The translations under genes and the position numbers were made by a program. A stretch of 40,990 nt of DNA from a virus: positions 1 to 40,990 of the IMG/VR virus record IMGVR_UViG_3300030104_000068, one strand, 5' to 3'. The notes under the pieces were generated by a model. It was not told the origin of the DNA, did no database searches, and was given only the letters and a program-made list of their open reading frames with translations. The stretch's first letter is position 1, and every line of letters begins with the position of its first letter. Shown in pieces: positions 1 through 8,839 of the stretch.

Positions 1-578
1 TGCTGAATATCTTTATCAGACATAGTTTTACCTGAGGTAGCTCTTCTTCCAAATTGAGTTAAAGGAGACATATCTTTATCAGACATAGTTTTACCTGAAT
101 TAGCTAAACTATCCATAATCATTTGACGTAATATATCTGTATCAGACATAGTTCCACCATTTTCACGATACAAAGGTCCGCCCTGATTCATCATTAAAGG
201 TCCTCCCATATTAGCCATCATAGGATCTTGACCACCGCCTGTAGCTTGCATCAACATAGCCTTAGAAGTGTCTAATAGGGTTATTGCTGCTTCTACATTA
301 CCACGTGTTTTATCTACAACAGCTTCTGCTAACATAGCTGCGTCTTGTTGTGGGTTTATTTCAGGTTCATCCATTGCCATCATCTCAGGTTCACCCATTG
401 GAGGGGACATAGGTGGTGGTGGAGTTGCAGGTCCCATAGGGGGTTTAATCATTGGAGGTGCCATTGGAGGTGCCATTGGAGGTGCCATTGGGGGTTTACC
501 TCTCATAGGAGGTCCGCTAGCCATTTGTTGTCCCATCGGCAACTGTTGTATTCCTGTTAATTTTGCATTTGCATCCAT
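1..578 (-). CDS. Partial Met/Pro/Gly-rich phage protein, cut by left edge
   Basis: The frame is open from an ATG at 578 to the left edge, at least 192 codons, so the C-terminus is missing. A strong ribosome site (AAGGAGAT) ends five bases before the ATG and overlaps the stop of the gene upstream. The N-terminal third is a Met/Pro repeat (MAPPMAPP, three tandem units, then PPPPM). The middle holds a short helical stretch and the motif GGPLYRENGG, also present as GGPLKRENGG in the protein at 8832-10007. The visible end is a 21-residue tandem repeat built on GKTMSDKD. No enzyme motif is seen. It closes the late cluster after large putative internal virion proteins, so a virion or assembly role is a guess. 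The reading frame itself is well supported. Confidence 0.75.
   Translation of the reverse strand, partial: MDANAKLTGIQQLPMGQQMASGPPMRGKPPMAPPMAPPMAPPMIKPPMGPATPPPPMSPPMGEPEMMAMDEPEINPQQDAAMLAEAVVDKTRGNVEAAITLLDTSKAMLMQATGGGQDPMMANMGGPLMMNQGGPLYRENGGTMSDTDILRQMIMDSLANSGKTMSDKDMSPLTQFGRRATSGKTMSDKDIQ
7..153 (-). repeat. 63-bp tandem repeat with borrowed 32-bp patch
   Basis: Three copies start at 7, 70 and 133, each beginning with the DNA for TMSD(K/T)D on the minus strand. The first two share 29 identical bases (7-35 and 70-98). Between them lies a 32-base stretch (36-67) identical to 2818-2849 in the gene for the 1,156-residue protein, in the same reading frame (PLTQFGRRAT in both). Confidence 0.8.
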
Positions 579-580
579 TT

Positions 581-2521
581 TTATCTCCTTGGTCGGAATC
601 CCGCTTGGAACACCTGTGTTGTTAGTGTATCACCTTGTCCTCCCATCGGCAACTGTGATATACCATTGTTTAAATATTGCCCTTGATTTGCGAAAATCGG
701 AAAAACTGGTTTAGTAATTGGATCAGGTTTTGGTCCTGGGTCTCCTGGAGGTAATTGTCCTGGAGGTATTCCTGGAGGATCAGGTTTTATCGGAGGCAGT
801 CCAGGGGGAGGACCTATTCGAAATTTTTGCGGTCCAAATCCTGGAGCATAACCAAAATCTACAGGGTTTATAACATTATCATACTCAGGGTATCCATATT
901 CAGGGTCAAAAGGTACTCCAGTATTTTGGTAAGGGTTCGGTCCAACATACGGATTTTGCACGTAATAACCCGTGTACGGATTTAACGGTCTTGGTCTAGG
1001 ATCAGGCGGTTGTATCGGATCTGGATCTGGATCTGGATCTGGATCTGGATCTGGTTTAGGTTTTGGATCTGGATCTGGATCTAATCCTGGAGGCGGTTGT
1101 AATAACTGACCTGAAAAACCTTCAATCTGTTCTTGGTTAGCTTCGATTAATGCTCTTAACTCATCCATCGTGCCCATAACGTTTGTGTCGTCATAAGGAG
1201 TATAGTTTTGGTACTGGTCTTGTAACGCTGCTATTTGATCTTGCATTCCTGTTGGATCAAACATATAATCTTCAGGATTAAAGTTCCCAAACTGGTCTTG
1301 TAACGCTGCTATTTGATCTTGTAGACCAGAAGGATCAAACATATAATCTTCAGGATTAAAATCAGGGTAAGGAGGAAAGTTTGCAAATTCTTGCTGTAAC
1401 GCCGCTAACCTGTCTTGCAATGAAGATATTATTTCTGGATCAAAATTACCTATTTTATCTTGTAATCCACTTATTAAACCCTGTATATTTGTGTCATCGT
1501 AAGGGGTAAACTCGTCTTGTCTTTTTTGTAATGCTGTTAATAAATCTTGAATTTCACTATCATCATAAGGTTCAAAATCATCAAATCTTTGTTGAAGTGT
1601 TGAAAGATCACCTCGGATAGCTGAATCATCGTACCCTTCTATTTGACTTATAGCGTTTTTATTACCTTCTATAAGTTCTCTTAAAGCAGAATCATCATAA
1701 TTTTCAAAATCACCTATTAATTTTCTTAGCTCACTATCATCATAGTTAGATAAAGCGTCTAAACGGCTTCTTATTTCTGTGTCGTCATAATTAGATAACC
1801 CATCAACAATATCTTTTAATCCTGAAAACTGACCTCTTAAATCTGTATCATCGTAAGGACTAAAATCACCTATCGCTTGTTGATTTTGTTTAATTAAATT
1901 TCTAAGGTCTGTATCATCGTATCCTTCTATTTGACTAATAGCGTTTTTATTACCTTCTATAAGTTCTCTTAAAGCAGAGTCGTCATAGTTTTCATAGTCT
2001 CCTATAAGTTTTCTTAATTCAGTATCGTCGTAGTTAGATAAACCCTCTATTAACCCTCTTAATTCAGTATCGTCGTAGTTAGATAAACTATCAACGATTT
2101 CTTTTAACCCTGAAAACTGACCTCTTAAATCTGTATCATCGTAAGGATTAAAATCATCTTGTCTTTGTTGTAACTTACTAATAAGATTTCTTAATTCACT
2201 ATCATCATAGTCAGAAGAAGGAGGAGGAGGAGGAACAGGTGCAGGAGGAGGAGGAGGAACAGGTACAGGTACGCCTCTTTGACTACCTATTCCAAATTTA
2301 GGTACGCCTCCATTAGCTAGATATTGAGGTAGCGAACCAATGCCTTGTTCTGCTTCAGTTGCTTGTGAATTTTTAAAAGCAGCAACATCAGCTTCATATT
2401 GATCAGTAGCGGCATTAGTTGCCATGTTGGCTTCTTTTCGCATAGCCATCGCTTGCGCTGCTGCAGGGTCCATAACCATTCTTTGTGGGTTAAGTGCTTG
2501 TTTAAAAGGATTGTTTGGCAT
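581..2521 (-). CDS. YDD-repeat, proline-rich fibre-like protein (646 aa)
   Basis: The centre, roughly residues 100-440, is a chain of about fourteen units starting with YDD followed by a short amphipathic helix (YDDTELRGLI, YDDSALRELIEG and similar). This pattern suggests a segmented coiled coil, as in phage fibres. Before it lies a Pro-rich linker (PVPVPPPPPAP), and after it an Asp-Pro run (DPDPDP) and a Pro/Tyr/Gly-rich tail ending in GISQLPMGGQ; a similar GIQQLPMG opens the next gene, with 16 identical bases. There is no signal peptide or membrane helix. The start overlaps the previous stop as TAATG, implying coupled translation. A structural or adhesive virion protein is inferred from composition and position; no family is recognised. 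Confidence 0.8.
   Translation of the reverse strand: MPNNPFKQALNPQRMVMDPAAAQAMAMRKEANMATNAATDQYEADVAAFKNSQATEAEQGIGSLPQYLANGGVPKFGIGSQRGVPVPVPPPPPAPVPPPPPSSDYDDSELRNLISKLQQRQDDFNPYDDTDLRGQFSGLKEIVDSLSNYDDTELRGLIEGLSNYDDTELRKLIGDYENYDDSALRELIEGNKNAISQIEGYDDTDLRNLIKQNQQAIGDFSPYDDTDLRGQFSGLKDIVDGLSNYDDTEIRSRLDALSNYDDSELRKLIGDFENYDDSALRELIEGNKNAISQIEGYDDSAIRGDLSTLQQRFDDFEPYDDSEIQDLLTALQKRQDEFTPYDDTNIQGLISGLQDKIGNFDPEIISSLQDRLAALQQEFANFPPYPDFNPEDYMFDPSGLQDQIAALQDQFGNFNPEDYMFDPTGMQDQIAALQDQYQNYTPYDDTNVMGTMDELRALIEANQEQIEGFSGQLLQPPPGLDPDPDPKPKPDPDPDPDPDPDPIQPPDPRPRPLNPYTGYYVQNPYVGPNPYQNTGVPFDPEYGYPEYDNVINPVDFGYAPGFGPQKFRIGPPPGLPPIKPDPPGIPPGQLPPGDPGPKPDPITKPVFPIFANQGQYLNNGISQLPMGGQGDTLTTQVFQAGFRPRR
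1017..1082 (-). repeat. GGATCT hexanucleotide repeat coding Asp-Pro run
   Basis: Six perfect copies of GGATCT at 1017-1052 and three more at 1065-1082, read on the minus strand as alternating Asp and Pro with a KPKP interruption. Such a run is prone to slippage; a change of one unit adds or removes two residues without a frameshift. Confidence 0.9.
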
Positions 2522-5500
2522 TAGTTTGTTGTTCCTAGATTATATAACCTGTTAAAAAGACTACTAGGATATCCTGAGGGGTATCCTTCCATAAACGTTT
2601 GTATTTCTTGTGGTATTTTTTCTTTTTCATTGTATCTTTGTAAAGTGTTTGCTATGTCAGTATACATTGTTATATCGTAACTATATAAAACTTTTATAAA
2701 CTGATTGAGTGCTTTCCTATCTTTTAAAGCATTTGCATAACTGCTAAGCAAATCGGGCTTTTGTAATAATTGTCCAACGAAAGCATTATTTCTCTGCGTT
2801 ATCAAATTTTCTGCTGCGGTAGCTCTTCTTCCAAATTGAGTTAAAGGAGGTATTAAAAATCTTCTTAAATATTCTGTCCCTGGATCAAACATACTTGCAC
2901 TAACTCGTGAACTAGCCCCACTGCCTAGATTAGCAGGGTCTTGTCTAAATCCTAAGTCCCGTAAAACGTTTAAGTTTTTGATAAAGTCATCAGCACCATC
3001 CCCTAGTAAAGGTTTATAAATACCTTCAAAACTTAAATCTTTTCCTACCACACTACTTGAAGCAAACCCCTCATTCATTAATTCGTCTAGTAATCTGTAA
3101 TCAAACACACCGTTATTAGAAGTTCTTTGATAAATATATTTTTTAGTAACGTCGCTTAATTGTTGTTCAAAAAGTCCAACAACTTTTTTCGCTTGCGGTT
3201 TAGTTAAACCGCTTGCAATATAGTTAGGGGACGCAGGATCAGTAAGTGATTCAAGATATTTTATATCACTCGTAAACTCTCCTGCTGCTTTAGCCCCGCC
3301 CTTGCTGTCTAATATTTTAGAAACGATATTAAAACCATCGCTGCTACCGTATTTAGCAGCTAAACTATTGTAAGTTTCGTCTAATGTTTTTAAAGGAATC
3401 AAAACATTATTTTCAAATTGTTTAATATTTTGTATAGTACCAAAATCTTTTTTAGGAAGTATTTCTTCTACAGTGCTTTTGTGATTAGACAACCACTGTT
3501 TATAAGCAACCGCTTTTTGAAAAGGTGTTGTAGTAGTATCAGCAACATCAAAAAACCTGTTTTGTATATAATCAAGTAATTCGTTTTGAATACCCTGTAT
3601 TTGTATTTCACTATCACCCATTTTTAAAAAAGACATTAAGTTATTTACTTGTGTATTTTGTTTAGCGAAAGGAGTGTTGCTATCTAGCATCCAAGTAAGA
3701 AGTTTTTCAGGGTCTTTGTTTGCTGCTGTTGTAATCGTTTTAGAATTAGCAAGTTCTATCGCTGTTTTTTGAGCATCAAAAACATTTTTAACATTAAGAG
3801 CTTCTTTTTTACCAACAAACTGTCGTACCCTTTTATAAATATCATCTTCCATAGATTTTTGCAGGTTTCTAAGAACTTCAACAGTCTTTATGCCTCCTTG
3901 TGAGGCTCCTTTAGGACTAGCTGCTAACAAACTTGTATAACTATTTAAATCTACTTTTAATGCGTTTAGTTCTCCAATAGTTATTTGACCATCAGTATAC
4001 TTTTGTAACCTAGCTACTTTTATAGGATCATTAAAAATTTCATAGTAAGCAGCACCTGCTTCTTTTTTACCTATCGTCGAAGATCCTGGAAAATTTCCGT
4101 CTGCCATGTTTTTTAACACTTTAACATTTTTTCTAGTACCTCTAGCAGAAAAAGGTATTTCTCCTAAAGGAGTTCCTTTAGGGTAGGTTTGTCCTCCTAA
4201 AGTAATATCTTTAAAAATAGGCGTGTTGTAAGTAGCAACTACGTCGTTATTTACTCGTTCTTTAATTTGATCTTTAATTAAATTTAAATTCTTTTTGCTT
4301 CTGTCATATAAAAGAGAAGACTGTTTTGGATCTGCTGTTTGATCAATTAAAGTATTTTTTCCAGCAGCTATGTTTTTTACATTATCTATATCTGTTTTAA
4401 AACCAGTAATTAAAGACTCCATTTCATCAACAAAAGCGTTAGGGTTGTTGTTAAAAGCGTCTGAAATAGTGGCTCCTAATGTAGAACCTGTAGAATCATT
4501 TTGTAAGTTTCTAAAAACTCCTTGATAAAATTTATCTATAACGTCTTGATTACCTGCAAGTAATTTATCGTAAAAAGTTTTATAAGTAGGATCAGACATA
4601 TTTGTTAATAAAATTTGTTCTAAATCATTCATGTAATTATCTTTACTCGCTTGACCTAGTGTCGGATTATATTTAGGAAGAGCTCCACCGCCTGTTTCTA
4701 CTTGTATTTTTTTACTTAATTCCTCAATAGCCGTATCAATATCTAAAATAGATACTTCTTCTAAAGTTCCTGCTTTTAAAGTTTCAACTTTTTCGCCTTC
4801 TTTACTCGCTTTACCTCGTGCAACAGAAGCTTGAATAGCATTTAAATCAGCAGCTGAAACATCTTTACCTGTTATTGTTCGGTACATTTTTGGAAAACCG
4901 TTCATAAAAATATCCATAGTTTGAGAACCACCGTAAGTAAGAATGCCTATCCATCCTGCTTCAGTTACCATTTCTAATGGAGTTCTATCATGCATATTTT
5001 GTGCTTTACCGATAAGTCTTTGAAATAATCGAGTACCCGCAGCACCACTTGCTAAAAACATATTATTAAAAACGCTTTCTGCCACAGGTTTTAAAAACCT
5101 TGTTACTGCTCCCATAGTTTCAGGATCTACTGGATTCTTTTTATAGTAATCATCAAAACGCTTTAATCCTTTAAACCCTGCAAAAAGTTCAGCACCTAGC
5201 ACAGGTCCTTCAGAAATAGCAACTTCAGCTAAATCAATGGGTTGAAAACCTCCTTTATCCCAAATTTTAGGTTCTTTACCTTCTTCGAAATAAGCTACTC
5301 CGTCACTAATGTTTTTTGGGTCTATATATTTAAATGTTCCAGGAAGCAGTCCCCTGTATTTTCCTTTATACATATTTTCTTTAGCATAATTTAAGTCTTT
5401 AGGAGTTGGGTTCATTCCTGTTCCAAAAGACAGTCCTCTTTTCATCTCGTTAAGAAAAGAAAAGTCTTCTTCGCTAACAACGTTGTTAGGGTTATAGCCA

Positions 5501-5991
5501 AGTTTGGCTATTCTATGATTGTATGTATAACCAATAGGAACTCTTGGTTTCATAAGCTCATCGTCTACAAGTCTTGAAGGCATGTTTCCTCTAAGAACCA
5601 TGTTTTCTCTCATCTGACGTTCTCGAACACTCAGTTCTGTTCTTTCATTTGATTTTTCTTGATAATCTATTTGTGCTTGAACATATTCTGGATAATTAAC
5701 AGCATCATCATAAACGAAAACAGGTTTGTCATAAGTTTTTAAATCTTTACGAGCTGATTCAATTCCTGATTCTATAAATACGTCGTAAACGTCTTCTTTT
5801 TGTTCACGATTAAAACCGCCATAAATAAAAGCATCTTCGTATAGGTTAGGAATAGCCGAAAAAGTAAGTGCCTCTAATTGACTGTATCCTAAAACATCTC
5901 CGTAAGTTTTTTCAGGATTATTTTGTAAAGGAGTGCTAGAATACTCTTGTATTTTACTATCTTTTAATGCTTGGTATTCTTCTTTAGTCAT
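2521..5991 (-). CDS. Large putative internal virion or ejection protein (1156 aa)
   Basis: Large, mostly helical and charged protein without a signal peptide. An early segment (about residues 290-380: MGAVTRFLKPVAESVFNN, then LFQRLIGKAQ and GWIGILTYGGSQTMDIF) is more hydrophobic and amphipathic, as expected of a part that could contact membrane. I see no lysozyme, transglycosylase or protease motif. Size, lack of motifs and position among other large low-complexity proteins late in the structural cluster fit the ejected proteins of podoviruses (compare T7 gp15/gp16 by role only). The stop and the next start share TAATG, and its own start shares TAATG with the gene upstream. It contains the 32-base segment duplicated at 36-67. 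Function is inferred from context. Confidence 0.75.
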   Translation of the reverse strand: MTKEEYQALKDSKIQEYSSTPLQNNPEKTYGDVLGYSQLEALTFSAIPNLYEDAFIYGGFNREQKEDVYDVFIESGIESARKDLKTYDKPVFVYDDAVNYPEYVQAQIDYQEKSNERTELSVRERQMRENMVLRGNMPSRLVDDELMKPRVPIGYTYNHRIAKLGYNPNNVVSEEDFSFLNEMKRGLSFGTGMNPTPKDLNYAKENMYKGKYRGLLPGTFKYIDPKNISDGVAYFEEGKEPKIWDKGGFQPIDLAEVAISEGPVLGAELFAGFKGLKRFDDYYKKNPVDPETMGAVTRFLKPVAESVFNNMFLASGAAGTRLFQRLIGKAQNMHDRTPLEMVTEAGWIGILTYGGSQTMDIFMNGFPKMYRTITGKDVSAADLNAIQASVARGKASKEGEKVETLKAGTLEEVSILDIDTAIEELSKKIQVETGGGALPKYNPTLGQASKDNYMNDLEQILLTNMSDPTYKTFYDKLLAGNQDVIDKFYQGVFRNLQNDSTGSTLGATISDAFNNNPNAFVDEMESLITGFKTDIDNVKNIAAGKNTLIDQTADPKQSSLLYDRSKKNLNLIKDQIKERVNNDVVATYNTPIFKDITLGGQTYPKGTPLGEIPFSARGTRKNVKVLKNMADGNFPGSSTIGKKEAGAAYYEIFNDPIKVARLQKYTDGQITIGELNALKVDLNSYTSLLAASPKGASQGGIKTVEVLRNLQKSMEDDIYKRVRQFVGKKEALNVKNVFDAQKTAIELANSKTITTAANKDPEKLLTWMLDSNTPFAKQNTQVNNLMSFLKMGDSEIQIQGIQNELLDYIQNRFFDVADTTTTPFQKAVAYKQWLSNHKSTVEEILPKKDFGTIQNIKQFENNVLIPLKTLDETYNSLAAKYGSSDGFNIVSKILDSKGGAKAAGEFTSDIKYLESLTDPASPNYIASGLTKPQAKKVVGLFEQQLSDVTKKYIYQRTSNNGVFDYRLLDELMNEGFASSSVVGKDLSFEGIYKPLLGDGADDFIKNLNVLRDLGFRQDPANLGSGASSRVSASMFDPGTEYLRRFLIPPLTQFGRRATAAENLITQRNNAFVGQLLQKPDLLSSYANALKDRKALNQFIKVLYSYDITMYTDIANTLQRYNEKEKIPQEIQTFMEGYPSGYPSSLFNRLYNLGTTN

Positions 5992-7733
5992 TACGTGTTA
6001 AATTGAATTGTTTTTAATTTGTATCTCTCATCCATATTAGTGTTAGTAGGAGCTACAGTAGATGTTGGAACCTTTCCTTTTTGCATTTCTTTTATTCTTT
6101 TTTGTAATGAGATTAAATCAGGTTGATCCGAATTTCTTGTATAAATATCTTTAAATTTGTATTCATCATAATTAGTCCAATCAAAACCTTGGGGATTTGT
6201 AGGAGTAATTAATGCTGGATCTTGTTTTATACTGTAATATTCACGTAGAAAAGGTTGTTGCATTGGATCACTAGTATCATAAAAACCAGAACGTATTCTG
6301 TTCATACTCATTCCTGATTTAATAGAAGCATCTGTTTGATTTATCGTAGTGTCGAAAAAAGATAAAAAAACATCGTGCAATGTATCTATATCTTGAGTTG
6401 CTCCAAAACCGACCATTTTTAAATGATAAGCTAAATCTTTATCTGATAACGTTCTACCTGTTTGTCCATTAGCCGCAGCTGCAGCATAAGCTGATTGTAA
6501 TAGTAAAGCGGTTACTCGTGCTTTTTGGAAAGCTACGTCTTTTAATAAATCTTTTTGACCAAAACCAAAACCGTTTTCTAATCCAATCTTTTTTAAAAAA
6601 TCCTGTCCTAAATCTGCAGTATTCTCCCACTCTGTTAAAATTTTCTGCATTTCTGCTGGATCGTCATTTTCTATCGCAACCGATAACTTTTCATAAAGTT
6701 GTTTAGAAGCTGTTCCATTTCCTTGGGTTCCTAATGTTAAGTTTTTACCACTAGTTGATGGGTCTCCTCCATCTGAAAAAAAGTTATCGGTTAACCCTGA
6801 TCTTTTTCTAACCTCTTGTGTAAGATCTTTAAATTGTTCAAAATTTGCTCCAATGTTGTTGAGTATATTTAATCCACCTGCTACAGCTGTTAAAGGACTA
6901 AGTGATTTATCAGCTCTTGATTCAGATAGTAACTCCATTAAATCTTCACCTGAAACTGCAAAATTAATTAAAGCAGTATTTCGTTGAGCGAATTCATTGT
7001 TTTGAGCAAACATCTTTTCTAATCGTGGATCAGGACTGCCGCCTAATTCTCTTAAAGTCATATTTGTAGGAGCAATAATCCATTGTCTGCCTTGTTGAGA
7101 AGGATCATTTATATCGACATATCCATCTTTATTATCATTTTGAACATAATAAGTACCGTTTACATAATTAGCTGATCTTGAATCAGTGGGTTGTCCTTTT
7201 TGCAAAGCATTTACATCAGTCATAAGTAATTTCTGACCTGTATCAGTTAATAATTTATTTATTAAAGATTGTTTATTAGTTTGTGTAGTTAGTCTACTTT
7301 TTTCTTGTGCAGTTTTTAAAGATGCTGCACTTTTTGCATAATCATCGCCACCCCTTCCTAAAGATGCTGCTATTATTAAATCTAATATATCATCACCGCC
7401 AAAAGTGTCTTGTGGTTGATCAGGTCCATAAATTTTATAAGCTTCTAATTTAGCCGTGTCTAGTTGTGAGGGTTTATTTGGATCAGCGTTTATTGATTCT
7501 AAAAAAGAAGCGTCATTCATTAATTCAGGAGAGTCTTTAAAAAGACTTTTTAACCCACTAAGAGCAAAAGGTAATAAAGGAGCTATCTTTTCATCTAAAT
7601 CAGGTTCTACTGCACGTCTTGGTGCAGGGCGTCTAGCAACTGGAAACCTCATTTGGCTAGCAGGTAACTTAACATTCATTATGCCACCGCCTTGTTGCGG
7701 TCCTCCGAAAGTTGGGAAAGGTAACATAGCCAT
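5991..7733 (-). CDS. Putative internal virion protein (580 aa)
   Basis: No domain recognised. The N-terminus is Gly/Pro-rich (FGGPQQGGGIMN, then a basic RRPAPRRAVEPD), and the remainder is a predicted helical, soluble protein rich in Asn, Gln, Asp and Lys. The C-terminal end is DERYKLKTIQFNT. There is no signal peptide or membrane segment. It is coupled by TAATG overlaps to both neighbours and lies in a run of proteins whose composition (Gly/Gln/Ala-rich ends, long helices) is typical of the large virion proteins near the end of podovirus-like late operons. An ejection or tail-associated role is inference only. Confidence 0.75.
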   Translation of the reverse strand: MAMLPFPTFGGPQQGGGIMNVKLPASQMRFPVARRPAPRRAVEPDLDEKIAPLLPFALSGLKSLFKDSPELMNDASFLESINADPNKPSQLDTAKLEAYKIYGPDQPQDTFGGDDILDLIIAASLGRGGDDYAKSAASLKTAQEKSRLTTQTNKQSLINKLLTDTGQKLLMTDVNALQKGQPTDSRSANYVNGTYYVQNDNKDGYVDINDPSQQGRQWIIAPTNMTLRELGGSPDPRLEKMFAQNNEFAQRNTALINFAVSGEDLMELLSESRADKSLSPLTAVAGGLNILNNIGANFEQFKDLTQEVRKRSGLTDNFFSDGGDPSTSGKNLTLGTQGNGTASKQLYEKLSVAIENDDPAEMQKILTEWENTADLGQDFLKKIGLENGFGFGQKDLLKDVAFQKARVTALLLQSAYAAAAANGQTGRTLSDKDLAYHLKMVGFGATQDIDTLHDVFLSFFDTTINQTDASIKSGMSMNRIRSGFYDTSDPMQQPFLREYYSIKQDPALITPTNPQGFDWTNYDEYKFKDIYTRNSDQPDLISLQKRIKEMQKGKVPTSTVAPTNTNMDERYKLKTIQFNT

Positions 7734-8839
7734 TAGAAGTAGCTTCCAAAGTTACCGCTAAAACCACCATAAATTCCAGGAAGCCCACCACCTGTGGCAC
7801 TAGCTCCACCCCCTGTTTGACTATCAGGTCCAGGAGCCGTTGCTCCTAGACCGCCCATACCTGTGTAATTTGGTTGAGAATAAGCTCCTGGCTTAGGTGA
7901 GTTATAAGGCACACCGTAATTAGTAGCAGTTGGACTACCCTGCATGTAATTCTCAGGAGTATAAACACCTGCTTGAATTGCAGGATCACCGCCAGCATAA
8001 CCATAGCCACCCGCCATAGGTCCAAGGGAAGCTGTAAGTGCTCCAACGTTTTGTAATGTTTGCATAGGTAAATTGTATTGACCTACGAAGTTTTGGTAAT
8101 TTAAATCCATTAAAGATTGTTGTCTACCTCTGCCCATACCGCCCATACCCATCATAGACGCAATATCTTGTTGTTGTAATTGAGGTAATAAACTAGCCAT
8201 ACCGCCGTATTGTCCACCAAATCCTGCTAAAGCTCCTGCTCCTGCTAATTGTCTTTGTTGTTGTGATTCAAATGCTTGTTGTGATCTATTTTGTGCATCT
8301 TGATAACCTTGACTACGGATAGCTCCTATTTGTTCTGCTGCTCCTCGTGCAGTATCTGCTCCTAATTCGCTACGTCTTAATCTTGATCTAGCACCACCAA
8401 ATGCCCCACCGCTTACTGCGTCGTCTCGCATAGCCATGTCACCCATAGCTAATCCTTCTCTAACGTCTTTCATTGTTTGGTCAACTACTTGATCTTCGTA
8501 AGGGTTGTAATATCTTTTTGCACTATTAGGGTCATAACGTTTAAAACTATCTCTAGTTTTTTGCGCTGCTTGATTTAATAAATTAGCTTGTTGTCCTAAA
8601 TAAGGTCTATAACTACCAATAGCTTGGTCTGCCATTTGCATACCATAACGTTCTCTTGGGTCGAACCCCGCAACTCTAGGACCTGTGTAAGTATAAGGGC
8701 TTGAATTTTCTGAACCATAGTTTTCAAACTGTTGGGTTAAAAACTGAGTTGCGTAAGGAAAAATTCCTCCAGATAAAAGCTGCCCTATATACGGTGCGGG
8801 AGCCTGACTTGAATATTCTTGATCTTCTCGTTTAGCCAT
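7733..8839 (-). CDS. Gln/Gly/Ala-rich putative virion protein (368 aa)
   Basis: The segment RYYNPYEDQVVDQTMKDV (about residues 107-124 from the chosen start) resembles a YxNPYxxxVVDxT motif that I have seen in uncharacterised marine phage structural proteins. It is followed by an Ala/Gly-rich stretch (SGGAFGGARSRLRRSE) and a Gln-rich helix, then a Gly/Tyr/Pro-rich C-terminus ending GFSGNFGSYF. An upstream in-frame ATG at 8860 would add MIWGIDD, but it has no ribosome site. The ATG at 8839 follows GGGGAATAGACGAT and gives an 8-base overlap with the gene before, so I prefer it. It is coupled by TAATG to the next gene. A tail or internal virion role is inferred. Confidence 0.75.
   Translation of the reverse strand: MAKREDQEYSSQAPAPYIGQLLSGGIFPYATQFLTQQFENYGSENSSPYTYTGPRVAGFDPRERYGMQMADQAIGSYRPYLGQQANLLNQAAQKTRDSFKRYDPNSAKRYYNPYEDQVVDQTMKDVREGLAMGDMAMRDDAVSGGAFGGARSRLRRSELGADTARGAAEQIGAIRSQGYQDAQNRSQQAFESQQQRQLAGAGALAGFGGQYGGMASLLPQLQQQDIASMMGMGGMGRGRQQSLMDLNYQNFVGQYNLPMQTLQNVGALTASLGPMAGGYGYAGGDPAIQAGVYTPENYMQGSPTATNYGVPYNSPKPGAYSQPNYTGMGGLGATAPGPDSQTGGGASATGGGLPGIYGGFSGNFGSYF

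Noticed and set aside
268-714. Plus-strand open frames opposite the Met/Pro-rich and Asp-Pro genes (also near 345-560 and 755-985)
   Set aside because: They mirror repeat-rich minus-strand genes that have ribosome sites and coupled starts; no own start signal.
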